From an uncultured Colwellia sp. (GTDB lineage: Bacteria; Pseudomonadota; Gammaproteobacteria; Enterobacterales; Alteromonadaceae), in NCBI GenBank assembly GCA_913058145.1, contig CAJXQM010000002.1, forward strand, positions 124,001 through 188,000: a stretch of DNA of 64,000 nucleotides, read 5' to 3'. The notes beneath the pieces are model-generated. The model made no database searches and was not told the origin of the DNA. It saw nothing but the letters and a program-made list of their open reading frames with translations. Numbering within the stretch: position 1 is the first letter of the stretch; every line of letters begins with the position of its first letter. The position numbers and the translations under genes were made by a program. Shown here piece by piece: positions 57,321 to 64,000 of the stretch.

Positions 57321-58997
57321 TTACAATCCCGACGATTTAAACGCAGCACTCACAATATCTTGAGCCTCTTTTACGATCGTTTGCAGATGTTGTTCATCAA
57401 TAAAGCTTTCAGCGTATATTTTGTAAATCTCTTCCGTACCCGACGGACGAGCAGCAAACCAACCATTATCAGTAACTACTTTAATACCGCCAATAGCCGC
57501 ATTATTTCCTGGTGCTTGAGAAATGATTTTTACTATTTTTTCGCCTGCTAACATATCAGCAGTAACATCATTACTCGATAATGCAGTCAGTACTTTTTTC
57601 TGTTCAAATGAAGCAACCGCTTCAACACGGCCATAACAGGGTTCTCCTAGTTCACTAACCAACTCAAGGTAATGCTGATATGGATCTTTACCAGTCACTG
57701 CTAATATTTCAGCTGCCAATAACGCCATAATAAAACCGTCTTTGTCGGTAGTCCAAGTGCTGCCATCACGGGCTACAAATGAAGCGCCGGCGCTTTCTTC
57801 GCCGCCAAAAGCGTAGCTTGAATCACCTAAACCATCAACAAACCATTTAAAACCTACGGGTACTTCTGATAATGGTCTATTAATCTTTTTCGCTACGCGA
57901 TCAATGAGTGAACTAGAAACGAGTGTTTTACCTATTTTACTCTTTTCAGGCCAATCTCGGTGTGTCATTAAATAGTTAATAGCAACCGCCAAATAATGAT
58001 TGGGGTTCATTAAACCACCACTTCTAGTCACTATGCCATGTCGATCGAAATCAGGATCATTGCCCACGCTGATATCAAAATCATCCTTCATAGCAATAAG
58101 ACCTGCCATAGCAAAAGGAGATGAACAATCCATGCGAATTTTACCGTCTTTATCTAGCGGCATAAAAGCAAAACTGGCATCAACAACTGGGTTCACAATA
58201 GTAATATTTAAATCGTATTTTTTAGCAATTGCTGGCCAATAAGCAATACCTGAACCACCAAGTGGATCTACACCTATGCTTACGCCAGATTTAGCGATAG
58301 CTTGCATATCAATAACTTGATCAAGTTGACTAACATAGTGTTCAATAAAATCTTGCTGCGTTAATAATTCAGACTCTACTGCTTTCATATAGGTAAGTTG
58401 TTTTACATCAACTAAGTCGGCTTTAATAAGTGCATTGGCTCTTTGCTCAATTTGCTTAGTGATACTCCCTTCTGCAGGACCACCGTGTGGTGGGTTATAC
58501 TTGATACCCCCATCAGTGGGTGGGTTATGTGAAGGCGTAATAATAATGCCATCAGCAATAGAGTACTCATCGTGGGTTTTATTGTGAGAGATTATAAGCC
58601 TTGAAATCACTGGTGTTGGTGTAAAACATGCATTAGTTATCGACGTTGAAAAAACATCATCTTGAATAACAACATTCATACCATTGGCTATCAGCACTGA
58701 AATTGCACTGGCAAAAGCAGGTTCAGATAACGCATGAGTATCTTTACCTAAAAAAAGTGGTCCTGTTATTTTTTGAGCGATGCGGTACTCTGCAATAGCC
58801 TGACAAATAGCAATAATATGGTACTCATTAAAGCTAATTTTAGTTGCTGAGCCTCGGTGGCCAGATGTACCAAAACTTACTTGTTGAGCGGCAATATCTA
58901 CATCGGGTTTTTTAAGATAATAATCACTAACTAATTGACCAATATTAATTCTATCTTCTGGACGAGCTGGCTTACCAGCATGTGGATGAACAGACAT
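57321..58997 (-). CDS. pgm: Phosphoglucomutase (alpha-D-glucose phosphate-specific)
   Basis: Interconverts glucose-1- and glucose-6-phosphate. 558 residues: ISFGTSGHRGSATKISFNEY, active serine loop IIITPSHNPPTDGGIKYNPP, metal loop VGNDPDFDRHGIV, sugar loop FGGEESAGASFV and phosphate site ARPSGTEEIYKIYAES. Feeds nucleotide-sugars such as those used in the glycan cluster at the left end. 51 bases downstream of seqA in the same direction, the usual seqA-pgm arrangement. Confidence 0.96.
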   Translation of the reverse strand: MSVHPHAGKPARPEDRINIGQLVSDYYLKKPDVDIAAQQVSFGTSGHRGSATKISFNEYHIIAICQAIAEYRIAQKITGPLFLGKDTHALSEPAFASAISVLIANGMNVVIQDDVFSTSITNACFTPTPVISRLIISHNKTHDEYSIADGIIITPSHNPPTDGGIKYNPPHGGPAEGSITKQIEQRANALIKADLVDVKQLTYMKAVESELLTQQDFIEHYVSQLDQVIDMQAIAKSGVSIGVDPLGGSGIAYWPAIAKKYDLNITIVNPVVDASFAFMPLDKDGKIRMDCSSPFAMAGLIAMKDDFDISVGNDPDFDRHGIVTRSGGLMNPNHYLAVAINYLMTHRDWPEKSKIGKTLVSSSLIDRVAKKINRPLSEVPVGFKWFVDGLGDSSYAFGGEESAGASFVARDGSTWTTDKDGFIMALLAAEILAVTGKDPYQHYLELVSELGEPCYGRVEAVASFEQKKVLTALSSNDVTADMLAGEKIVKIISQAPGNNAAIGGIKVVTDNGWFAARPSGTEEIYKIYAESFIDEQHLQTIVKEAQDIVSAAFKSSGL

Positions 58998-59047
58998 GTT
59001 TTTCCTTTTTATTAATTATTTATCTAATGATTACTTAGAAACTGACT

Positions 59048-59662
59048 CTAAAGTAGCTCACGGATTTTTATCACATCATTCTCATCATAACCTAACAACG
59101 TAGCAGCTTCTGTTAACATCATTTTTTTACGCGTAGTATTTGAGTTGGTAATAACCCAAAATGGACTTTGAGGAACTTGTTTCGGTTTAGTACTGCTTCC
59201 GCTCGCCGTTAATATTTCTTCACTCAACGCAAAATATAAACGTTTATTTTTTCTAGCACTTACTTTAGGCGCTATATTAGTCACTATATTAAATTTCTTT
59301 GGGTGTGCTCGATATAAAGCAGCAAGAATTAATAAAAAACGCCCTACCGCACCACGTTGCATAGCAAGCTCTTCTTTATTAATGAAATTAAACACACTTT
59401 CTGATCTAGTAATAGGTTCTATTTCGCCAAACTCAGCGCCAACAGCATTAGAATCAGCCACATCGGTGTTTTGAGATAATTCACCTTGTTTAGTATCGTC
59501 ACCTTTTGTTTCAGTTACTAGAGGCGATGCAGGAACTGACAGCTGATTATTATCTCTTAACGGGAGTAAACGACGCAGGATACTTGAAGCGCTCTCACCA
59601 ATAGCTTGTGTATTAGAAACAATATGCAGATAAAGTTCATCGTCTATTTCAATATTTTTCAT
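59048..59662 (-). CDS. seqA: Replication initiation negative modulator SeqA
   Basis: Binds hemimethylated GATC and sequesters oriC. 204 residues: the N-terminal multimerisation domain ([32 protein letters not shown] block), a variable linker of about 50 residues, and the C-terminal DNA-binding domain with [20 protein letters not shown] and [20 protein letters not shown], where the Asn-Thr-x-x-Lys loop reads the GATC. Presence implies Dam methylation. Linker is longer than in E. coli (181 residues). Confidence 0.93.
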   Translation of the reverse strand: MKNIEIDDELYLHIVSNTQAIGESASSILRRLLPLRDNNQLSVPASPLVTETKGDDTKQGELSQNTDVADSNAVGAEFGEIEPITRSESVFNFINKEELAMQRGAVGRFLLILAALYRAHPKKFNIVTNIAPKVSARKNKRLYFALSEEILTASGSSTKPKQVPQSPFWVITNSNTTRKKMMLTEAATLLGYDENDVIKIRELL

Positions 59663-59771
59663 TTATCACTAACTTCTATAAATTTTTAAGTCCCGCGAGA
59701 TTATACCCAAATTCAGGGTAATTTCATGATAAAATCATCATAAGTTAAAAATAAATGAATAAATAAATAAA

Positions 59772-60578
59772 ATGACAAATATATGCCAGCCAACCCAAAT
59801 ACACACTAAGCAGTTAAATTATCAACAATTAGGAGAAGGCAAGAATATAGTGCTAATTCATGGTTTATTTGGTAGCTTAGAAAATTTAAATATGGTTGCC
59901 AAAAGTCTAAGCCAACATTATTGCGTTACGAGTATTGATGTCAGAAACCATGGTAATTCTTTTCACCAACAAGATATGGACTATCAAGTTCTTGCACAAG
60001 ACGTCATTAACTTATTAGATGACTTATCTATTGAACACTGCCATATCTTAGGTCATTCAATGGGAGGGAAAATTGCGATGAAAATTGCACTTTCATTTCC
60101 AGAGCGCATTAGTAAGCTTATTGTCGCTGATATTGCTCCTGTAAAATACCCTGCCCATCATTTAACAATTATTGAAGGCTTGCAAGCAATCGATTTAACA
60201 CAAGTTCATAAACGTAAAGATGCTGATATTCAATTAAGCAAATATGTCACTGATAATGGCGTTAGGCAGTTTTTACTGCGAAATATAGCGCTAAATGAAC
60301 AAGGAAAATTTCAATTCAAATGTAACCTGCTTTTTATTGCACAAGGTTATGAACAGATAATGCAAAGTCTTAGTGGTCAAGCTGATGAACAATTTAATGG
60401 TGATACGCTCTTTATTAAAGGGGCTAATTCAGATTACATATTACCTGAACATCACAGTGCTATCGCGTTACTATTCCCTGAAGCTAAAGCTAAAATAATT
60501 CAAGGTGCGGGGCATTGGTTACATGCTGAAAAAACAGTTGCCTTTAATAAAATAGTGACCCGTTTTTTAAATAGCTAA
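59772..60578 (+). CDS. ybfF: Alpha/beta hydrolase YbfF
   Basis: 268 residues: NIVLIHGLFGSLENLNMVA (oxyanion HG), SIDVRNHGNSF, nucleophile elbow LGHSMGGKIAMKIAL with Ser, and the terminal catalytic His in IIQGAGHWLHAEK. E. coli YbfF is an acyl-CoA thioesterase/esterase encoded next to seqA; same arrangement here, divergent from seqA. Physiological substrate unknown. Confidence 0.9.
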   Translation: MTNICQPTQIHTKQLNYQQLGEGKNIVLIHGLFGSLENLNMVAKSLSQHYCVTSIDVRNHGNSFHQQDMDYQVLAQDVINLLDDLSIEHCHILGHSMGGKIAMKIALSFPERISKLIVADIAPVKYPAHHLTIIEGLQAIDLTQVHKRKDADIQLSKYVTDNGVRQFLLRNIALNEQGKFQFKCNLLFIAQGYEQIMQSLSGQADEQFNGDTLFIKGANSDYILPEHHSAIALLFPEAKAKIIQGAGHWLHAEKTVAFNKIVTRFLNS

Positions 60579-60790
60579 ACTCTCAATAATTAGCTCATTT
60601 TTTTATCAAAGAAATGTTGCGCCTTTGATGAAGATCAACAAATTAACTTGGTAAATAAGTTAGAGTTTTAACACTTAATTACAATTTAAGTGTTCTGAAA
60701 GTAAATGTGTTTAATGTCATTACATGCTACACTGTTGCCAATTTTTTGGCTTACATCACTTGATGTATTTTTCATAGTGAAATAACACAC

Positions 60791-61012
60791 ATGCTAGCTG
60801 AGCATTTAGAACTTATTGAGGCGATAGGCCTTAACTTATTTTTTCTTTTCATTTTTGGTTTTATTGGTTTATCGATTCACGATGTGATGAATAAAAATGA
60901 TGTGCCTAAAATGGGTAGAGTAATCGTTTATTTCGTCCTTTTTTTGGGCTGTTTCGGTTTTATTGCAAAGGGCATCATTCAATTTGTCTGGGAAAGTATG
61001 GGTGTAGGGTAA
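60791..61012 (+). CDS. DUF2788 small membrane protein
   Basis: 73 residues with two hydrophobic helices (IGLNLFFLFIFGFIGLSIHD and VIVYFVLFLGCFGFIAKGII) linked by a charged loop. Matches DUF2788, encoded next to ybfE in Alteromonadales and Vibrio. The stop overlaps the ybfE start (TAATG), so the genes are translationally coupled. Function unknown. Confidence 0.82.
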   Translation: MLAEHLELIEAIGLNLFFLFIFGFIGLSIHDVMNKNDVPKMGRVIVYFVLFLGCFGFIAKGIIQFVWESMGVG

Positions 61013-61305
61013 TGGCCAAAGAGTTAACTGATTTAACTACTATTGACCTATTTAGTGATGATAAGCGTCCTGGACGCCCCAAAACAAGTCCACATCCACG
61101 CAATATACAGATAAAGCTAAATAAACGTAATCAAGTCAAACGAGATAAAACTAAAGGTTTAAAGCGGGTTGAATTTAAAATACACCATAGCTTATTTGAA
61201 CAGTTAGAAAAATTGGCTAAAAATAACAACATTAGCCGCAGTGAATTAATTGAATCGCTATTGGTTGAATCTTTAGCAAATAAAACAAATTTAATTGAAG
61301 TCTAA
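61012..61305 (+). CDS. ybfE: LexA-regulated protein YbfE (ribbon-helix-helix type)
   Basis: 97 residues. N-terminus DLTTIDLFSDDKRPGRPKTS and basic RNQVKRDKTKGLKRVEFKIH, then a CopG-like helix-turn-helix segment NNNISRSELIESLLVESLAN. E. coli ybfE precedes fldA and fur and is SOS-linked; no LexA box that I can confirm is seen before this gene. Likely DNA-binding, targets unknown. Transcribed together with DUF2788 and fldA. Confidence 0.86.
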   Translation: MAKELTDLTTIDLFSDDKRPGRPKTSPHPRNIQIKLNKRNQVKRDKTKGLKRVEFKIHHSLFEQLEKLAKNNNISRSELIESLLVESLANKTNLIEV

Positions 61306-61318
61306 AAGGTAAATATTC

Positions 61319-61843
61319 ATGGCAATCGTAGGTTTATTTTTCGGCAGTGATACCGGCAACACCGAAGCAATTAGTAAAATGATCCAGAAAAAGCTGGGTA
61401 AAAAGATGATCGATGTTAAAGACATCGCTAAAAGCACAAAAGAAGAAATTTCAGAGTTTGATATGCTCATTTTAGGCATACCAACTTGGTACTATGGTGA
61501 AAACCAGTGTGATTGGGATGACTTTCTTCCTGACCTTGAAGAAATCGACTTTACTGACAAGTTAGTCGCAATTTTTGGTTTAGGTGACCAAGAAGATTAC
61601 GCAGAGTACTTTTGCGATGCCATGGAGCCATTACGTGATATTGTTGAAAGTAAAGGTGCTATTGTTGTGGGTAATTGGCCTACTGAGGGCTATGAATTTG
61701 AAGCATCAAAAGCATTAATTGATGAAAATACTTTTATTGGTTTATGCATTGATGAAGACAGACAGCCTGAATTAACTAATGGACGTGTTAGTGAATGGGT
61801 TAAGCAACTCAATGATGAAATGTGCTTAGCCGACCTTGCTTAA
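61319..61843 (+). CDS. fldA: Flavodoxin
   Basis: 174-residue FMN electron carrier. Phosphate loop LFFGSDTGNTEAISK, the aromatic FMN-stacking regions LGIPTWYYGENQCDWDDF and IFGLGDQEDYAEYFCDAMEP, and VVGNWPTEGYEFEAS belong to long-chain flavodoxins. Serves ferredoxin-NADP reductase partners and radical-SAM enzymes under iron limitation. 13 bases after ybfE and followed by two hairpins, one with a T tract; fur follows. Confidence 0.95.
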   Translation: MAIVGLFFGSDTGNTEAISKMIQKKLGKKMIDVKDIAKSTKEEISEFDMLILGIPTWYYGENQCDWDDFLPDLEEIDFTDKLVAIFGLGDQEDYAEYFCDAMEPLRDIVESKGAIVVGNWPTEGYEFEASKALIDENTFIGLCIDEDRQPELTNGRVSEWVKQLNDEMCLADLA

Positions 61844-61866
61844 TCCTTATATTATATAAGGATTAA
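61840..61866 (+). repeat. 12-bp-arm inverted repeat overlapping the fldA stop codon
   Basis: TTAATCCTTATA (61840-61851) and TATAAGGATTAA (61855-61866) are exact complements around TTA. The left arm contains the fldA stop codon at 61841-61843. It precedes the proper terminator at 61889-61911 and could be an mRNA-stabilising hairpin, or an operator ahead of fur. Confidence 0.6.
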
Positions 61867-61888
61867 ATAACTGCTATTTGTAACAAGA

Positions 61889-61911
61889 AAGCTCAACAAA
61901 TGAGCTTTTTT
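61889..61911 (+). terminator. Rho-independent terminator after fldA
   Basis: AAGCTCA (61889-61895), loop ACAAA, TGAGCTT (61901-61907) and a T tract to 61911. Separates fldA from fur. Confidence 0.85.
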
Positions 61912-62015
61912 GCTATTTAAAACTAAAAAATATTAATAAATACAACTAAGACTTTATCCTTAGTCAATAACCTCATATACTTTTGAGCATTATCACCTTT
62001 AGAGAATTTATTTTC

Positions 62016-62459
62016 ATGGCAGAACAAAATGAAGAACTTAAAAGAGCCGGATTAAAAATCACTTTACCACGTATTAAAATCTTAGCTATTCTTCAAAAGC
62101 CAAATAACCAGCATATTAGCGCAGAAGATGTGTATAAATTATTGTTAGAGCAACACGAAGAAATCGGCTTAGCAACGGTTTATCGCGTATTAAACCAGTT
62201 TGATGATGCCGGTATTGTAACCCGCCATCATTTTGAAGGTGGTAAATCAGTCTTTGAACTTGCCCATAAAAAACATCATGACCATTTAGTGTGTTTAAAA
62301 TGTGGTAACGTGGTTGAATTTGAAGATGATGTTATTGAACAAAGGCAGTCTGACATTGCTAAATCTCATAAAATCACTCTAACAAACCACAGTCTTTATT
62401 TATATGGTGAGTGTGAAGACAAAATCGCTTGTGAAGAATATCGGATAACACATTTATAA
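62016..62459 (+). CDS. fur: Ferric uptake regulator Fur
   Basis: Iron-sensing repressor. Start taken at ATG 62016 (MAEQNEELKRAGLKITLPRI), 147 residues versus 148 in E. coli; the open frame extends to 61983 but those codons are not part of the family. Winged helix to about residue 80 with DVYKLLLEQHEEIGLATVYR recognition helix, then the metal core HKKHHDHLVCLKCGNVVEFE with CXXC zinc site and the distal YLYGECEDKIACEEY pair of cysteines. No Fur box confirmed in its own upstream 100 bases. Confidence 0.95.
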   Translation: MAEQNEELKRAGLKITLPRIKILAILQKPNNQHISAEDVYKLLLEQHEEIGLATVYRVLNQFDDAGIVTRHHFEGGKSVFELAHKKHHDHLVCLKCGNVVEFEDDVIEQRQSDIAKSHKITLTNHSLYLYGECEDKIACEEYRITHL

Positions 62460-62635
62460 CCTTAATAAATCGTGTCATTTTTGCTGTTTTTTAACCTGAG
62501 GTGACACAGGTATTACCTATTAATAAAGGCAGATTACACCCCTTAAATCCAAACGATAATATTTTGAAAACGATATTTTTGATGAATTTAGAAAAAAGGT
62601 AAGTCGGTTCAAAACTAAATTCTGGAGGAATAAAG

Positions 62636-63094
62636 ATGAGCCTAGCGTTAAAAGTCATTCCACCGGTACAGATTATTATTAGTATAATTTTAATGTTCGG
62701 CTTAGCCTATTATCTCCCTCAATACCATTTTTCTTTGGCGCTCAGCTTCCCTCTAATTATATTGTTAATAGCCTTAGCTGGCCTTATTGGTTCATTGGCT
62801 TTAATTGATTTTCGTAAGCACAAAACAACTTATCATCCCCATACCCCTGAAAAAACCAGTACCGTAGTAGATACGGGGATTTACGCCTATTCACGTAATC
62901 CTATGTATTTAGCATTAGTTTTAATTTTATTCGCTTTAGCGCTTTACTTTAAAAACGTCACTTGCTTCGGCGTTATTCCGCTATTCATAGGGTATATTAC
63001 TCAATATCAAATAAAGCCTGAAGAAGTGATGCTTAATAAACTTTTCCCGACTGATTACCAAGTCTACAGACAAAAAGTACGGCGTTGGTTGTAA
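62636..63094 (+). CDS. Isoprenylcysteine carboxyl methyltransferase-like membrane protein
   Basis: 152 residues with four to five helices (VIPPVQIIISIILMFGLAYY; LIILLIALAGLIGSLALIDF; ALVLILFALALYFKN) and the ICMT/PEMT-like motif VVDTGIYAYSRNPMYLALVL plus C-terminal HP-like EEVMLNKLFPTDYQVYRQKV. The family uses SAM at the membrane to methylate small lipids or thiols, but bacterial substrates are mostly unknown. Strong GGAGGAA ribosome site before the ATG. Stands alone downstream of fur. Confidence 0.82.
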   Translation: MSLALKVIPPVQIIISIILMFGLAYYLPQYHFSLALSFPLIILLIALAGLIGSLALIDFRKHKTTYHPHTPEKTSTVVDTGIYAYSRNPMYLALVLILFALALYFKNVTCFGVIPLFIGYITQYQIKPEEVMLNKLFPTDYQVYRQKVRRWL

Positions 63095-63247
63095 ATAAAG
63101 TCTACTTATCACAAAATCCGTATGATGTTGCTAGTATTGCAAAACCACAATCAAAGGTAAGTTAATCTTTAAAATAGAACGGCTAGTATTAAAAGGTCAT
63201 ATCTATCATAACCTACCCTTTTTTAAAAAAATGACAACGTTTTTTCG

Positions 63248-63817
63248 TTATGCTTTTTTCAAATAAGCTGCGACTAAAACGATACGCGTTCCGTTTACTT
63301 TGCCTTCAATATGCTCTGAATTATCGGTTAATGAAATACCACGCACCATAGTACCTTGCTTAGCCGTAAAATTAGCACCTTTAACTTTTAAATCTTTGAT
63401 CAACGTAACATTATCACCATCTTGTAATTCTGCCCCGTTGCTATCTCGGGTTGGCCCTTCAGTTTGTTCAGCTGCTATGCCCTGTTCCGCCCAAGTTCTT
63501 ACTTCATCTTCTAGATAAATCATTTCAAGTGCGTCTTGTGCCCAACTCTCTGTTGAAAGTTTATGCAACATACGATATGACATTACTTGTACCGCAGGCT
63601 CTTGATTCCACATACTATCATTTAAACAACGCCAATGATTTGCATCTAACGCTTTAGTCGCTTCAATTTGAGATTGACAGTTTTGGCAAATATACACACA
63701 TTGTTGTGCGCTTAAGTCACTTGTTGGTGGTACAGGAAATACGGATAAGCTATCTGTTACTGCACAAAGTTCACAGCTGTTATTACTTCGTTGTTGCAAT
63801 GCTTGTTCGGTTGCCAT
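63248..63817 (-). CDS. PhnA-like zinc-ribbon protein
   Basis: 189 residues from ATG 63817, chosen because AGGA lies seven bases before; the open frame to 63841 adds only a poor start. An N-terminal zinc ribbon (SNNSCELCAVTDSLSVFPVP; QQCVYICQNCQSQIEA), then a PhnA C-terminal domain (DSNGAELQDGDNVTLIKDLK; GTMVRGISLTDNSEHIEGKV). Called alkylphosphonate utilisation protein by homology, but PhnA is not a phosphonate-cleaving enzyme in most species and the function is unclear. Confidence 0.88.
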   Translation of the reverse strand: MATEQALQQRSNNSCELCAVTDSLSVFPVPPTSDLSAQQCVYICQNCQSQIEATKALDANHWRCLNDSMWNQEPAVQVMSYRMLHKLSTESWAQDALEMIYLEDEVRTWAEQGIAAEQTEGPTRDSNGAELQDGDNVTLIKDLKVKGANFTAKQGTMVRGISLTDNSEHIEGKVNGTRIVLVAAYLKKA

Positions 63818-64000
63818 GGTTATTCCTAATAAAAAATACACTATATTGTAATAACATAATTATAACATGCTATTTATCCTCAATAAATGCCCTGTAATCG
63901 TTAATAACAGTAATTAAAATAATGAATAGTTCAACTTAGTATCCAAAGGATAAATTAATTAAATCGGTATAAGTAGACAAGTTAGCATATCAATGATAAA

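Noticed and set aside
1-64000. CRISPR array, tRNA genes, prophage or toxin-antitoxin modules
   Set aside because: No regularly spaced repeats, no cloverleaf-like sequence and no phage or toxin gene families were recognised by eye; a covariance-model tRNA scan was not possible.

Overview
The window is an AT-rich chromosomal segment from a gammaproteobacterium of the Alteromonadales, most likely Colwellia or a close relative. That placement is an inference from gene content and order (bepA/arsC/DUF2069, seqA-pgm, ybfF/ybfE/fldA/fur, ruvCAB, cmoAB, kdsB/ycaR/lpxK/msbA), protein style and AT-rich spacers; no 16S gene is present. There is no plasmid or phage backbone, no tRNA or rRNA gene and no CRISPR array. 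Most of the sequence is conserved housekeeping chromosome.

Region 1 (1-8475) is the end of a surface-polysaccharide cluster: a truncated GT4 glycosyltransferase, a Wzx-type flippase, a GT2 transferase on the opposite strand, another GT4 transferase, a glmS copy giving glucosamine-6-phosphate, a hexapeptide acyltransferase and a TuaH-like transferase. The last three overlap as an operon. Region 2 (8517-17982) holds a GST-like protein, a U32 peptidase/RlhA-type protein, a putative lipoprotein, xthA, rlmA, yfbV, and a yffB-dapE-M15 peptidase-DUF2897 run. A long perfect hairpin lies between yfbV and yffB.

Region 3 (18055-27332) matches the enterobacterial bamC/gcvR/bcp/perM/bepA/arsC neighbourhood, but gcvR is only a broken remnant and dapA is missing. 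It also holds a TusA protein, a candidate small RNA, an HExxH lipoprotein whose leader has 9-bp tandem repeats, DUF1244 and rsuA. Region 4 (27336-36096) carries the uL16 hydroxylase and the envelope genes kdsB, ycaR, lpxK and msbA, then a MITE-like element, comEC and a DUF2062 protein.

Region 5 (36110-44232) contains ruvB, ruvA, ruvC, aspS, cmoA, cmoB and a dGTPase. Related REP-like repeats occur on both sides of aspS-cmoA. Region 6 (44297-54506) has a TonB-dependent receptor, a Ser/Thr kinase-like protein, and a branched-chain amino acid catabolic set (leucine dehydrogenase plus 2-oxoacid dehydrogenase E1 alpha, E1 beta, E2) divergent from an Lrp/AsnC regulator. Region 7 (54875-64000) holds an aldo/keto reductase, astE, pgm, seqA, ybfF, DUF2788, ybfE, fldA, fur, an ICMT-like methyltransferase and a PhnA-like zinc-ribbon protein.

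No clearly new multi-gene system stands out. The items most worth following up are the gcvR remnant with loss of dapA, the candidate small RNA near 21.46-21.63 kb, the 26-bp-arm hairpin at 15.2 kb, the MITE-like element at 32.8 kb, the 27-bp palindrome at 3.25 kb, the HExxH lipoprotein and the uncharacterised kinase beside the bkd operon.
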